Assembly (NCBI RefSeq): GCF_031450805.1
Contig: NZ_JARTVY010000001.1
Span: forward strand, 2,728,001 to 2,792,000
DNA from: Caballeronia sp031450805
Lineage (GTDB): Bacteria; Pseudomonadota; Gammaproteobacteria; Burkholderiales; Burkholderiaceae
Length of the DNA: 64,000 nucleotides
Direction of reading: 5' to 3'
Under the pieces are notes generated by a model. That model was not told where the DNA came from and made no database searches. It saw only the letters and a program-made list of their open reading frames with translations. Shown here piece after piece: positions 1 to 9,696 of this stretch. Made by a program: the position numbers and the translations under genes. Positions within the stretch are counted from its first letter, which is position 1. Each line of letters begins with the position of its first letter.

Positions 1-69
1 GACCGCATCGCGAGATGCCGCCCATCCGCGCCCCGTACGACAGACTTGGAAAGACCCAGCCACCAAACG

Positions 70-1425
70 ATGGACGACCAAAAGACCACTCCCGCGCAAT
101 CACGCCAGAAGCCCACGCGCCCCGCCGATCCCGCCCCGCCCGTCACTGCTGCGCCGCCGCGCCGTCGCCGGCTCGTGCCGCTCGTCGTCGCGGTGCTGAT
201 CGTCGCGGGTGCGGTGGCGTGGTGGCATCCGTGGAATCGCGGCGGCACGTCCGGCCAGCCGCAGGAGGCGCGTCAGGGCGCACGGCGCGGCGCGAACCCG
301 ATGAACCAGCCGCAGCCGGTGCATGTCGCGACCGTCTCGCAAGGCGAGATGCCCGTGGTCATCAACTCGCTCGGCACGGTCACGCCGCTCGCGAACGTCA
401 CGGTCAAGACCCAGTTGAACGGCACGCTGATGAACGTCGCGTTCACCGAAGGTCAGATGGTCAGGAAGGGCGACCTTCTCGCGCAGATCGACCCCCGCCC
501 GTACGAGATTTCATTGCGCAACGCCGAAGGCACGCTCGCCCGCGATCAGGCGTTGCTGCAGACCGCGCGCCTCGATTTGCAGCGCTATCAGACGCTGCTT
601 TCGCAGGACTCCATCGCGAAGCAGCAGGTGGACACGCAGGCATCGCTCGTCAAGCAGTACGAAGGCGCGGTGAAGTCCGATCAGGCCAACGTCGATACCT
701 ACAAGCTCGATCTGACTTACGCGCGCATCACCGCGCCGGTATCGGGGCGCGTGGGTCTGCGGCAGGTCGATCCGGGCAATTACGTCACGACGGGCGATAC
801 CAACGGCGTGGTCGTCATCACGCAGTTGCAGCCGATCAGCGTGATCTTCACGACCTCCGAAGACAATCTCGCCGCGATCCTGAAGCCGCTGCACGCAGGC
901 ACGAAGATGTCGGTGACGGCCTATGACCGCGCGAACACCACCGCGCTCGAAGCCGGCTATCTGGAGACCGTCGACAATCAGATCGACACGACGACGGGCA
1001 CGGTCAAGCTGCGCGCTACGTTCCAGAACAAGGAAGGCATGCTGTTCCCGAACCAGTTCGTGAACACGAAGCTCCTCGTCGATGTGATCAGGAACGCGAC
1101 CATCGTGCCGACTTCGGCGGTGCTCAACGGTTCGTCGGGCGCGTTCGTGTACGTCGTGAAGGCGGACAACACCGTGACCGTTCGCAACGTGAAGACCGGC
1201 CCCGTCGATGGCGAGCGCACCAGCGTCAAGTCCGGGCTGCAAGTGGGCGAGCGCGTGGTGATCGACGGTTCGGACCGCCTGAAGGAAGGCGCGAAAATCA
1301 CGATTCCAGCGGAGCGGGCAGCGGGGGCGTCGGGCGCCTCGGGCGCCTCGGGCGCTTCCGCCGCCGCGCCGGCGTCGGCGGCGTCCGGCACGCGTCATCA
1401 TCGGCGTCAGCAGCAGCCGCAGTAA
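70..1425 (+). CDS. mdtA: RND efflux periplasmic adaptor (MdtA-like membrane fusion protein)
   Basis: This is the periplasmic adaptor of a tripartite RND drug-efflux pump, linking the inner-membrane permeases to an outer-membrane channel. The 451-residue product has a Pro-rich N-terminus, one membrane anchor at about residues 35-52, a lipoyl/barrel-sandwich part (LNGTLMNVAFTEGQMVRKG), an alpha-helical hairpin with SIAKQQVDTQ, and beta-barrel domains. The C-terminus ends in a Gly-Ala-Ser repeat and a His/Arg/Gln tail. I chose the ATG at 70; an in-frame TTG at 46 would add eight residues and has no better ribosome site. It sits 15 bases before the first permease and is surely co-transcribed with it. 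The MdtA assignment rests on its pairing with two permeases, as in MdtABC/MuxABC pumps; the substrate cannot be read from sequence. Confidence 0.93.
   Translation: MDDQKTTPAQSRQKPTRPADPAPPVTAAPPRRRRLVPLVVAVLIVAGAVAWWHPWNRGGTSGQPQEARQGARRGANPMNQPQPVHVATVSQGEMPVVINSLGTVTPLANVTVKTQLNGTLMNVAFTEGQMVRKGDLLAQIDPRPYEISLRNAEGTLARDQALLQTARLDLQRYQTLLSQDSIAKQQVDTQASLVKQYEGAVKSDQANVDTYKLDLTYARITAPVSGRVGLRQVDPGNYVTTGDTNGVVVITQLQPISVIFTTSEDNLAAILKPLHAGTKMSVTAYDRANTTALEAGYLETVDNQIDTTTGTVKLRATFQNKEGMLFPNQFVNTKLLVDVIRNATIVPTSAVLNGSSGAFVYVVKADNTVTVRNVKTGPVDGERTSVKSGLQVGERVVIDGSDRLKEGAKITIPAERAAGASGASGASGASAAAPASAASGTRHHRRQQQPQ
1330..1356 (+). repeat. 9-bp tandem repeat in the adaptor C-terminus
   Basis: Three near-perfect copies of TCGGGCGCC in frame encode the Gly-Ala-Ser triplets near the end of the adaptor. 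It is a low-complexity coding repeat that could vary in copy number by slippage, probably without disturbing the folded domains. Confidence 0.8.
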
Positions 1426-1440
1426 CGGTCAGGCCAACGC

Positions 1441-4400
1441 ATGAATCCCTCCCGCATTTTTATCCTGCGTCCGGTCGGCACGGCGCTCCTGATGGCGGCG
1501 ATCATGCTGGTCGGCCTCGTCGCGCTGCGCTTTCTGCCGCTTTCCGCGCTGCCCGCCGTCGACTACCCGACCATCCAGGTCCAGACGTTCTATCCGGGCG
1601 CGTCGCCCGACGTGATGACGTCGAGCGTTACCGCGCCGCTCGAGAAGCAGTTCGGGCAGATGGCGAGTCTCAACCAGATGTCGTCGCAGAGTTCGGCGGG
1701 GGCATCGGTCATCACGCTGCAGTTCAGCCTCGACCTGCCGCTCGATATCGCCGAGCAGGAAGTGCAGGCCGCAATCAACGCGGCGGGCAATCTGCTGCCG
1801 TCCGACCTGCCCGCGCCGCCGATCTACGCGAAGGTGAATCCCGCCGACGCGCCGATCATGACGCTCGCGATCAGCTCGGACACGCTGCCGCTCACGCAAG
1901 TGCAGGATCTCGCCGATACCCGCCTCGCGCAGAAAATCTCGCAAGTGGCGGGCGTCGGGCTCGTGTCGATCAGCGGCGGCAATCGCCCGGCGGTGCGCAT
2001 CCAGGCGAACACGCGCGCGCTCGCGTCGTATGGCCTGAACATCGACGACCTGCGCACGACCATTTCGAATCTCAACGTCAACACGCCGAAGGGCAACTTC
2101 GACGGCCCGACGCGCGCCTACACCATCAACGCGAACGATCAGCTGACCGATGCGAACGCGTACAAGAGCGCGGTCGTCGCGTATCGCAACGGCCGGCCGG
2201 TGATGCTGACCGACGTCGCGACCATCGTGCAGGGTCCGGAAAACACGAAGCTCGGCGCGTGGGTCGATGCCACGCCCGCGATCATTCTCAACGTGCAGCG
2301 CCAGCCGGGCGCAAACGTCATCCAGGTGGTGGACGGCATCAAGAAGCTGCTGCCGAATCTGCAGCAATCGCTGCCGGCCGCGCTCGACGTGCGCGTCGTA
2401 ACCGACCGCACCACGACCATCCGCGCGTCGGTGCGCGATGTGCAGTTCGAGCTCGCGCTGTCCGTCGTGCTGGTCGTGATGGTCATCTATCTCTTCCTCG
2501 CCAACGTCTACGCGACCATCATTCCGAGTCTGTCGGTGCCGCTGTCGCTCGTCGGCACGCTCGCCGTCATGTACCTCTGCGGCTTTTCGCTCGACAACCT
2601 CTCGCTGATGGCGCTGACCATCGCGACCGGCTTCGTCGTCGACGACGCCATCGTGATGATCGAGAACATCGCGCGTTACGTCGAAGAAGGCGATCCGCCG
2701 CTCGAAGCCGCGCTGAAGGGCAGCCGGCAGATCGGCTTCACCATCATCTCGCTCACGGTTTCCCTGATCGCCGTGCTGATTCCGCTGCTCTTCATGGGCG
2801 ATGTCGTCGGCCGGCTGTTCCACGAATTCGCGATCACGCTCGCCGTGACCATCGTGATTTCGGCGATCGTCTCGCTCACGCTCGTCCCGATGATGTGCGC
2901 GAAGCTCCTGCGCCACACGCCGCCGCGCGACAGCAAGCGTTTCGAGGCGCGCGCGCACCGGTTCATCGAATACGTGATCGGCCGTTATGCGGTCGCGCTC
3001 GAATGGGTGCTGGAACGTCAGCGCGCGACGCTGGTTGTGGCCGTGCTCACGCTCGTGCTGACCGGCGTGCTCTACGTGTTCATTCCGAAGGGCTTCTTCC
3101 CGACGCAGGACACGGGCGTCATCCAGGCGATCACGCAAGCGCCGCAGGCCGCTTCGTATCAGGCGGTCGCGGAGCAGCAGCAGGCGCTCGCGAAAAAGAT
3201 TCTTGAGAACGCGGATGTCGAAAGTCTCACGTCGTTCGTCGGCGTCGATGGCACGAACATCACGCTCAACAGCGGGCGCATGCTCATCAACCTCAAGCCG
3301 CGCGACGACCGCAGCAATACGTCGAGCGAAATCATCCGCACCATTCAGAGCGAAGTCGCGGATATCCCCGGCATCAAGCTGTACATGCAGCCGGTGCAAG
3401 ACCTGACGATCGACTCCACCGTCAGCCCGACGCAATATCAGTTCATGCTGACGGACCCGAACGCGACCGAGTTCGCGGAGTGGGTGCCGAAGCTCGTCGA
3501 GAAGCTGCAACATACGTCGATCCTGACGGATGTCGCCACGGACCTGCAGCAGAACGGCCAGTCCGTGTACGTTGAAATCGACCGGGCGACGGCCGCGCGC
3601 TTCGGCATCACGCCGGCAACCGTCGACAACGCGCTCTACGACGCCTTCGGCCAGCGCATCATCTCGACCATCTTCACGCAATCGAACCAGTACCGCGTGA
3701 TTCTCGAAGCCGAACCGAGCGACGCGCACTACAGCGAAACGCTCAACGGCATCTATCTGCCCTCTTCCACCGCGACGAACGGACAAGTGCCGCTCTCGAG
3801 CATCGCGAAGTTCCATGAGCGCGCAGCGCCCTTGCTCGTCACGCATCTCGGCCAGTTCCCGGCGACGACCGTATCGTTCAACCTCGCGAAGGGCGCATCG
3901 CTCGGCGCGGCGGTGAAGGCGATCGAGCAGGCGAAGAACGAAATCGGCCTGCCCGCTTCGTTCCAGATTCGCTATCAGGGCGCGGCGCTCGCGTTCCAGG
4001 CGTCGCTGTCGAACGAACTGTTCCTGATCCTCGCGGCCATCCTCACGATGTATATCGTGCTCGGCGTGCTGTACGAGAGTTTCATCCATCCGATCACCAT
4101 TCTTTCGACGCTGCCGTCGGCCGGCGTCGGCGCGCTCCTCTCGCTGATGATCACCGGGCACGATCTGGACATCATCGGGATCATCGGCATCGTGCTCTTG
4201 ATCGGCATCGTGAAGAAAAACGCGATCATGATGATCGACTTCGCGCTCGAAGCGGAGCGCGATCAGGGCAAGGCGCCGCGCGAGGCGATCTTCCAGGCGT
4301 GCCTGCTGCGCTTCCGCCCCATTCTCATGACGACGATGGCCGCGCTCCTCGGCGCGCTGCCGCTGATGCTCGGCTGGGGCGCGGGTTCGGAGCTCAGGCA

Positions 4401-4563
4401 TCCGCTGGGCATTGCAATCGTCGGCGGCCTGATCGTGTCCCAGTTGCTCACGCTCTTCACGACGCCGGTGATCTATCTCGCGTTCGATTCGCTCGGCCAG
4501 CGCCTGCGCGCACGCTTCGGACGCGGCCTGCCCGACGCCCGGCCCGCGAGCGACGTGGAGTAA
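1441..4563 (+). CDS. mdtB: RND multidrug efflux permease, MdtB-like
   Basis: Inner-membrane proton/drug antiporter of the RND (AcrB/MdtB) family. At 1040 residues it has the standard family length, with twelve predicted membrane segments and two large periplasmic loops. The proton-relay aspartates are present as the DD pair in GFVVDDAIVMIEN at residues 401-402, and the TM10 lysine lies in GIVKKNAIMM near residue 925. It begins with the typical N-terminus MNPSRIFILRPVGT and is followed after 3 bases by a second permease, so the two are likely translationally linked and may form a heterotrimer as in MdtBC of E. coli. Substrate unknown. Nothing is broken or missing in it. Confidence 0.96.
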   Translation: MNPSRIFILRPVGTALLMAAIMLVGLVALRFLPLSALPAVDYPTIQVQTFYPGASPDVMTSSVTAPLEKQFGQMASLNQMSSQSSAGASVITLQFSLDLPLDIAEQEVQAAINAAGNLLPSDLPAPPIYAKVNPADAPIMTLAISSDTLPLTQVQDLADTRLAQKISQVAGVGLVSISGGNRPAVRIQANTRALASYGLNIDDLRTTISNLNVNTPKGNFDGPTRAYTINANDQLTDANAYKSAVVAYRNGRPVMLTDVATIVQGPENTKLGAWVDATPAIILNVQRQPGANVIQVVDGIKKLLPNLQQSLPAALDVRVVTDRTTTIRASVRDVQFELALSVVLVVMVIYLFLANVYATIIPSLSVPLSLVGTLAVMYLCGFSLDNLSLMALTIATGFVVDDAIVMIENIARYVEEGDPPLEAALKGSRQIGFTIISLTVSLIAVLIPLLFMGDVVGRLFHEFAITLAVTIVISAIVSLTLVPMMCAKLLRHTPPRDSKRFEARAHRFIEYVIGRYAVALEWVLERQRATLVVAVLTLVLTGVLYVFIPKGFFPTQDTGVIQAITQAPQAASYQAVAEQQQALAKKILENADVESLTSFVGVDGTNITLNSGRMLINLKPRDDRSNTSSEIIRTIQSEVADIPGIKLYMQPVQDLTIDSTVSPTQYQFMLTDPNATEFAEWVPKLVEKLQHTSILTDVATDLQQNGQSVYVEIDRATAARFGITPATVDNALYDAFGQRIISTIFTQSNQYRVILEAEPSDAHYSETLNGIYLPSSTATNGQVPLSSIAKFHERAAPLLVTHLGQFPATTVSFNLAKGASLGAAVKAIEQAKNEIGLPASFQIRYQGAALAFQASLSNELFLILAAILTMYIVLGVLYESFIHPITILSTLPSAGVGALLSLMITGHDLDIIGIIGIVLLIGIVKKNAIMMIDFALEAERDQGKAPREAIFQACLLRFRPILMTTMAALLGALPLMLGWGAGSELRHPLGIAIVGGLIVSQLLTLFTTPVIYLAFDSLGQRLRARFGRGLPDARPASDVE

Positions 4564-4566
4564 GCC

Positions 4567-7500
4567 ATGAACCTGTCGCGCCTCTTCATCGACCGGCCCG
4601 TCGCGACGACGCTGCTCGCCATCGGCATCGCGCTCGCCGGCATGTTCGCATTCGTGAAGCTGCCGGTCGCGCCCTTGCCGCAAGTCGACTTCCCGACCAT
4701 CTCCGTGCAGGCGTCGCTGCCCGGCGCGAGCCCGGAGACGGTGGCGACGAGCGTCGCGAGTCCGCTCGAGCGGCATCTCGGCAGCATCGCCGATGTGAGC
4801 GAAATGACGTCGATGAGCTCCGTCGGCAGCACGCGCATCACGCTGCAATTCGGCCTCAACCGCGACATCGACGGCGCCGCGCGCGACGTGCAGGCCGCGA
4901 TCAACGCGGCGCGCGCCGACCTGCCGACTTCCTTGCGCAGCAATCCGACGTACCACAAGGTCAATCCCGCGGATGCGCCGATTCTCGTGCTCGCGCTTTC
5001 ATCGCCGACACGCACGGCAGGCTCCCTCTACGACTCCGCCGCGACCGTGCTGCAGCAGACGCTATCGACGGTGCCGGGCGTCGGCGAAGTGGACGTGAGC
5101 GGCTCGGCCAATCCGGCCGTGCGTGTGGAACTGGAGCCGGGCGCGCTGTTTCACTATGGCATCGGGCTGGAGGACGTGCGCGCGGCGCTCGCGTCGGCGA
5201 ACGCGAACAGCCCCAAAGGCGCGATCGAGTTCAAGGGCACGCGCGTTCAGCTCTACACCAACGATCAGGCGAGCAAGGCGTCGCAGTACAAAGACCTCGT
5301 GGTGGCGTATCGCAACGGGTCGGCGGTCAGGCTGTCGGACGTGGGCGAAGTCGTCGATTCGGTCGAAGACCTGCGCAACCTCGGCCTCATCAACAACAAG
5401 CGCGCGGTGCTCGTCATTCTGTATCGCCAGCCGGGCGCGAACATCATCGAGACGATCGACCGCGTGAAGTCCATGCTGCCGCAGTTGCAGGCCGCCCTTC
5501 CCGCCGATGTCCAGATCACGCCCACGGCCGACCGTTCGACCACCATCCGCGCATCGCTGCACGACACCGAACTGACGCTCGTGATCGCGGTGGCGCTCGT
5601 CGTGATGGTCGTGTTCCTCTTCCTGCGCAACTGGCGCGCGACGCTGATACCGAGCGTCGCCGTGCCGATATCCATCATCGGCACCTTCGCAGCGATGTAC
5701 CTGCTCGGCTTCTCGCTCGACAATCTCTCGCTGATGGCGCTGACCATCGCGACGGGCTTCGTGGTCGACGACGCCATCGTCGTGCTGGAAAACATCGCGC
5801 GTCACGTGGAGAACGGCGTGCCGCGCAGGCGGGCGGCGATCATCGGCGCGCGCGAAGTCGGCTTCACCGTGCTGTCGATCAGCGTGTCGCTCGTCGCGGT
5901 GTTCCTGCCGATTCTGCTGATGGGCGGCATCGTCGGCCGGCTGTTTCGCGAATTCGCGCTCACGCTGTCGCTGGCGATTGCCGTATCGCTCGTCGTGTCG
6001 CTGACGGTCACGCCGATGATGTGCTCGCGCCTCTTGCAGGAAGCGCATGAAAAGCGCGAGGAAGGACGGATCGCGCGCTGGCTCGAACGGCAATTCGACC
6101 GGCTGCAGCGCGGCTATGCGCGCACGCTCGGCTGGGCGCTCGGGCATCCGCTGCTCATTCTGGTCGTGCTGCTCCTGACCATCGCGCTGAACGTCTATCT
6201 GTATGTGATCGTGCCGAAGGGCTTCTTCCCGCAGCAGGACACGGGGCGCATCGTCGGCGGCATTCAGGCGGACCAGAGCACGTCGTTTCAGGCGATGAAG
6301 ACGAAGTTCTCGGAAATGATGCGCATCGTGGAAGCGGACCCGGCCGTCGATAGCGTCGCCGGTTTCACGGGCGGCCGTTCCACGAATTCGGGCTTCATGT
6401 TCATCTCGCTCAAGCCGAAAAACGAGCGCAAGGTCTCGGCCGATCAGGTGATCAGCCGGCTGCGCAAGCCGCTCGCCGATGTCGCCGGCGCGCGCACCTT
6501 CCTGCAGGCGGTGCAGGACATTCGCGTGGGCGGGCGGCAGTCGAACGCGCAGTATCAGTTCACGCTGCTTTCCGACACCACGTCCGACCTCTATACGTGG
6601 GGACCGAAGCTGACCGAGGCGCTGCAGCATCGCCCCGAACTCACGGACGTCAACTCGGACCAGCAGCAAGGCGGCCTCGAAGCGATGGTCACGTTCGACC
6701 GCGCGACCGCCGCGCGCCTGAACATCAAGCCCGCGCAGATCGACAATACGCTCTACGACGCGTTCGGCCAGCGGCAGGTATCCACGATCTACAACGCGTT
6801 GTCGCAGTATCACGTGGTGATGGAAGTCGCGCCGAAGTACTGGCAAGACCCGGAAATGCTGAAGCAGATCTACATCAGCACGTCGGGCGGCACGGCGAGC
6901 GGCGCGGCCTCGACGAATTCGACAACGACCTCGAGCACGACGAGCACGGCGTCCAGTTCGGCAACCGGTTCGACCGGCGCGGGCGGGGCATCCACGAGCA
7001 CGTCGGACACGACCGCCGCGCTCGCGCTCGAATCCGTGCGCAATTCGGCCACCAACGCAATTGCGGCGAGCGGCAAGTCGGGTTCGTCGTCGGGGGCGGC
7101 GGTATCGACATCGAAGGAAACGATGGTGCCGCTATCGGCCATCGCCAAGTTCGGGCCGGGGAACACGCCGCTGTCGGTGAATCACCAGAGCCAGTTCGTC
7201 GCGTCGACCATTTCGTTCAATCTTCCGCCGGGCAAGTCGCTGTCGGAGGCGACCGCCGCCATCTACGAGACGATGGCGCAGATCGGCGTGCCGCAGACCA
7301 TCCACGGCAATTTCCAGGGCACCGCGCAGGCGTTCCAGCAATCGATGAACGACCAGCCGCTGCTCATTCTCGCGGCGCTCGCGGCGGTGTATATCGTCCT
7401 CGGCATTCTGTACGAGAGCTATATCCATCCGATCACCATTCTCTCGACGCTGCCGTCCGCGGGCGTCGGCGCGCTGCTCGCGCTGCTGCTCTTCAAGACG

Positions 7501-7902
7501 GAGTTCAGCATCATCGCGCTGATCGCGGTCATCTTGCTCATTGGCATCGTCAAGAAGAACGCGATCATGATGGTCGACTTCGCGATCGAGGCGACGCGCA
7601 ACGGCGCGAAGACATCGCGCGATGCGATCGAGGAAGCGTGCCTCCTGCGCTTTCGCCCGATCATGATGACGACCGCCGCCGCGCTGCTCGGCGCGCTGCC
7701 GCTCGCGTTCGGCACCGGCGAAGGCTCGGAGATGCGCGCGCCGCTCGGCATTGCAATCGTCGGCGGGCTGATCGTCAGTCAGATGCTGACGCTCTATACG
7801 ACGCCGGTCGTGTATCTGTACATGGACCGCATCCGGCTGCGCTCGGAAGCGCGGCGCGCGCGGCGCAAGGGCGGCGCGCAGGCGGCCGGAGCCGCCGAGT
7901 AG
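4567..7902 (+). CDS. mdtC: RND multidrug efflux permease, MdtC-like, with a Ser/Thr-rich insert
   Basis: Second RND permease of the same pump. It carries the same proton-relay DD at residues 401-402 and KK near 996-997, and the N-terminus MNLSRLFIDRPVATT typical of MdtC. At 1111 residues it is about 80 longer than E. coli MdtC. The excess is almost exactly explained by a low-complexity Ser/Thr/Gly/Ala segment at about residues 773-853, in the second periplasmic loop between the porter/docking subdomains. The start is the ATG three bases after the mdtB stop. No outer-membrane factor follows: the next gene is a soluble NAD(P)-binding protein, so the pump probably borrows a channel encoded elsewhere or upstream of the window. 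Confidence 0.95.
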   Translation: MNLSRLFIDRPVATTLLAIGIALAGMFAFVKLPVAPLPQVDFPTISVQASLPGASPETVATSVASPLERHLGSIADVSEMTSMSSVGSTRITLQFGLNRDIDGAARDVQAAINAARADLPTSLRSNPTYHKVNPADAPILVLALSSPTRTAGSLYDSAATVLQQTLSTVPGVGEVDVSGSANPAVRVELEPGALFHYGIGLEDVRAALASANANSPKGAIEFKGTRVQLYTNDQASKASQYKDLVVAYRNGSAVRLSDVGEVVDSVEDLRNLGLINNKRAVLVILYRQPGANIIETIDRVKSMLPQLQAALPADVQITPTADRSTTIRASLHDTELTLVIAVALVVMVVFLFLRNWRATLIPSVAVPISIIGTFAAMYLLGFSLDNLSLMALTIATGFVVDDAIVVLENIARHVENGVPRRRAAIIGAREVGFTVLSISVSLVAVFLPILLMGGIVGRLFREFALTLSLAIAVSLVVSLTVTPMMCSRLLQEAHEKREEGRIARWLERQFDRLQRGYARTLGWALGHPLLILVVLLLTIALNVYLYVIVPKGFFPQQDTGRIVGGIQADQSTSFQAMKTKFSEMMRIVEADPAVDSVAGFTGGRSTNSGFMFISLKPKNERKVSADQVISRLRKPLADVAGARTFLQAVQDIRVGGRQSNAQYQFTLLSDTTSDLYTWGPKLTEALQHRPELTDVNSDQQQGGLEAMVTFDRATAARLNIKPAQIDNTLYDAFGQRQVSTIYNALSQYHVVMEVAPKYWQDPEMLKQIYISTSGGTASGAASTNSTTTSSTTSTASSSATGSTGAGGASTSTSDTTAALALESVRNSATNAIAASGKSGSSSGAAVSTSKETMVPLSAIAKFGPGNTPLSVNHQSQFVASTISFNLPPGKSLSEATAAIYETMAQIGVPQTIHGNFQGTAQAFQQSMNDQPLLILAALAAVYIVLGILYESYIHPITILSTLPSAGVGALLALLLFKTEFSIIALIAVILLIGIVKKNAIMMVDFAIEATRNGAKTSRDAIEEACLLRFRPIMMTTAAALLGALPLAFGTGEGSEMRAPLGIAIVGGLIVSQMLTLYTTPVVYLYMDRIRLRSEARRARRKGGAQAAGAAE
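6883..7125 (+). repeat. Low-complexity Ser/Thr/Ala-rich coding insert within mdtC
   Basis: This part of mdtC encodes a run dominated by Ser, Thr, Gly and Ala with short repeated TSSTTS-like words. Flanking sequence resumes normal RND homology (MVPLSAIAKFGPG). It accounts for the extra length of the permease and probably forms a disordered periplasmic loop. Confidence 0.75.
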
Positions 7903-7976
7903 CAACGCGACGTGGCGCGCGCCCCGAAAATCGCGTACGTTGTTCAGGATGGCAAGCCGCAACGGAGCGACCACGA

Positions 7977-8672
7977 ATGAAAGCGATGAAAGTTCTGCTG
8001 ATCGGCGCGCACGGCCGCACGGGCCGTCCTGTCGCGCGGCGGCTGCATGAGCAGCGCATCCCTTTTTGCGCGCTGTTGCGCAAGTCGGCGCAAAAGAGCG
8101 AGTTCGCGGCGCTCGGCGCGCAGATCGTGCTGGGCGACCTGACCCACGACTTCTCCCACGCGCTGGACGACATCACTCACGTCATTTATGCCGCCGGATC
8201 GGCGGAAACGGAAGGCGTGCACGAGGAACGCGCGATCGATCGCGACGCTGTCATGCGCACCGCCGATTACGCGAAGCGCCGCCGCGTGCGGCAACTCATC
8301 GTGGTGAGCGCGTTGTCGGCGTTCGATCCCGACAGTAACCCGCTCTCGCTTCGCCACTATTCGCGCATGAAACGCGAAGCCGATGACTACGTCGCGCAGC
8401 GCGGCGTGCCCTATGTCATTTTGCGGCCCGGCCCGCTGTCGGATGCGCCGGCGCGCGGCGCAATTGCACTGGCCGGCGAGCGGACGCGCAGCATGCCCGC
8501 CGTATCGCGCGAAGATGTCGCCGAACTGGCGGTGCGATGCATGTTGCGTGGCGTGAAGAATCTGACGATCGGCTTCGTCGGCGGGAACGAGCCGCTCGAT
8601 GACGCGCTCGATGCGCTCATCGCGCGAGACCCGCTGGCTCCGATGCTCGCGCGTCAGAACCAGCGCGTCTAG
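7977..8672 (+). CDS. NAD(P)-binding / SDR-like (NmrA-type) oxidoreductase
   Basis: A 231-residue atypical short-chain dehydrogenase with an N-terminal Rossmann nucleotide-binding motif (LIGAHGRTGRPVARRL) and the NAD(P)-binding 'NAD(P)H-binding' (PF13460-like) fold seen in YwnB/BVR-B-type proteins. The segment HYSRMKREADDYV carries the family's YxxxK-like element. The start at 7977 is supported by a GGAG nine bases upstream; an alternative ATG lies at 7986. It follows mdtC by 74 bases on the same strand and may be a separate unit. Substrate unknown; these proteins are often flavin or quinone reductases or redox sensors. Confidence 0.8.
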   Translation: MKAMKVLLIGAHGRTGRPVARRLHEQRIPFCALLRKSAQKSEFAALGAQIVLGDLTHDFSHALDDITHVIYAAGSAETEGVHEERAIDRDAVMRTADYAKRRRVRQLIVVSALSAFDPDSNPLSLRHYSRMKREADDYVAQRGVPYVILRPGPLSDAPARGAIALAGERTRSMPAVSREDVAELAVRCMLRGVKNLTIGFVGGNEPLDDALDALIARDPLAPMLARQNQRV

Positions 8673-8690
8673 TTCGCGCGACGCACGTGC

Positions 8691-9665
8691 TCAAGGCAGC
8701 AGAACGGTCGACCCCGTCGTTCTGCGCGCTTCCAGGTCTTCGTGCGCGCGCGCCGCTTCCGCGATCGGATAACGCTGCCGCACATTCGTCTTGACCTTCC
8801 CCGACGACACGACATCGAACAATTCGGCCGCCATCGTGTCGAGGTCGCTGCGCTTCGCGATATAGCTGAAAAGCGTCGGGCGCGTGAAGTACAGGGAGCC
8901 GCGTCCCGCGAGTTCCGACGAATCGATCGGCGGCAGCGGCCCCGACGAATTGCCGAAGCTCACGAAGAGGCCGAGCGGCGCGAGGCAATCGAGCGACGCA
9001 ATGTAGGTGTCCTTGCCGATCGAATCGTAGACGACCGGCACGCCCGCGCCGTTCGTGATCTCGCGCACGCGCTGAGTGAAGTTGTCGCGCGTATAGACGA
9101 TCGGATGATCGCAGCCGTGCGCCTTCGCAATCTCCGCCTTCTCGTCCGAGCCGACCGTGCCGATCACCGTCGCGCCGAGCGCCTTCGCCCACTGGCACGC
9201 GAGCATGCCCACACCGCCCGCCGCCGCGTGGATGAGCACCGTGTCGCCCGCCTTGACCTGATACGTGCGGCGCAGCAGATACTGCGCGGTCAGACCCTGC
9301 AGCATGATCGATGCGGCATCCTCATAGCCGATCGCATCCGGCAGCTTCACGACGTAGTCGGCCGCCATGACACGCTCTTCGGCATAAGCACCCGGCGGAC
9401 GCGACGCATACGCGACGCGATCGCCCGGCTTGAATTGCGTGACGCCCTCGCCCACCGCCGTCACTTCGCCCGCGCCTTCCATGCCGAGTCCGCCTGGCAG
9501 CGGCATCGGATAAAGGCCGGTGCGAAAATACACGTCGATGAAGTTGAGCCCCACCGCGTGATGCTTCACGCGGATTTCGCCCTTGCCCGGCTCGCCCACG
9601 TCCACATCGACCCACTTCATCACTTCCGGGCCGCCTGTCTTGTCGAATCGGATTGCCTTGGTCAT
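8691..9665 (-). CDS. qor: NADPH:quinone oxidoreductase (zeta-crystallin-like MDR)
   Basis: Medium-chain dehydrogenase/reductase of the zinc-free quinone oxidoreductase type, 324 residues, expected to reduce quinones with NADPH in the cytosol. A GroES-like domain occupies about residues 1-120 and includes GLNFIDVYFRTGLYP; a Rossmann domain follows with AAAGGVGMLACQWAKALGA. The zinc-binding cysteines of alcohol dehydrogenases are absent, as expected. It is the last gene of a leftward set, 31 bases after methylglyoxal synthase, so it may share a transcript with mgsA and the SDR. Confidence 0.92.
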   Translation of the reverse strand: MTKAIRFDKTGGPEVMKWVDVDVGEPGKGEIRVKHHAVGLNFIDVYFRTGLYPMPLPGGLGMEGAGEVTAVGEGVTQFKPGDRVAYASRPPGAYAEERVMAADYVVKLPDAIGYEDAASIMLQGLTAQYLLRRTYQVKAGDTVLIHAAAGGVGMLACQWAKALGATVIGTVGSDEKAEIAKAHGCDHPIVYTRDNFTQRVREITNGAGVPVVYDSIGKDTYIASLDCLAPLGLFVSFGNSSGPLPPIDSSELAGRGSLYFTRPTLFSYIAKRSDLDTMAAELFDVVSSGKVKTNVRQRYPIAEAARAHEDLEARRTTGSTVLLP

Positions 9666-9696
9666 CGCTCGATCGTCTCCGTGGTTTCGTGATGCT

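Noticed and set aside
1324..1400. Possible CRISPR-like or transposon repeat at the adaptor end
   Set aside because: The repeat is 9 bp, in frame and without spacers; it is coding low complexity.
1429..4956. A 1175-residue open frame antisense to the efflux permeases
   Set aside because: It is Arg/Asp/His-rich antisense shadow typical of high-GC coding DNA, while the plus strand encodes clear RND permeases.
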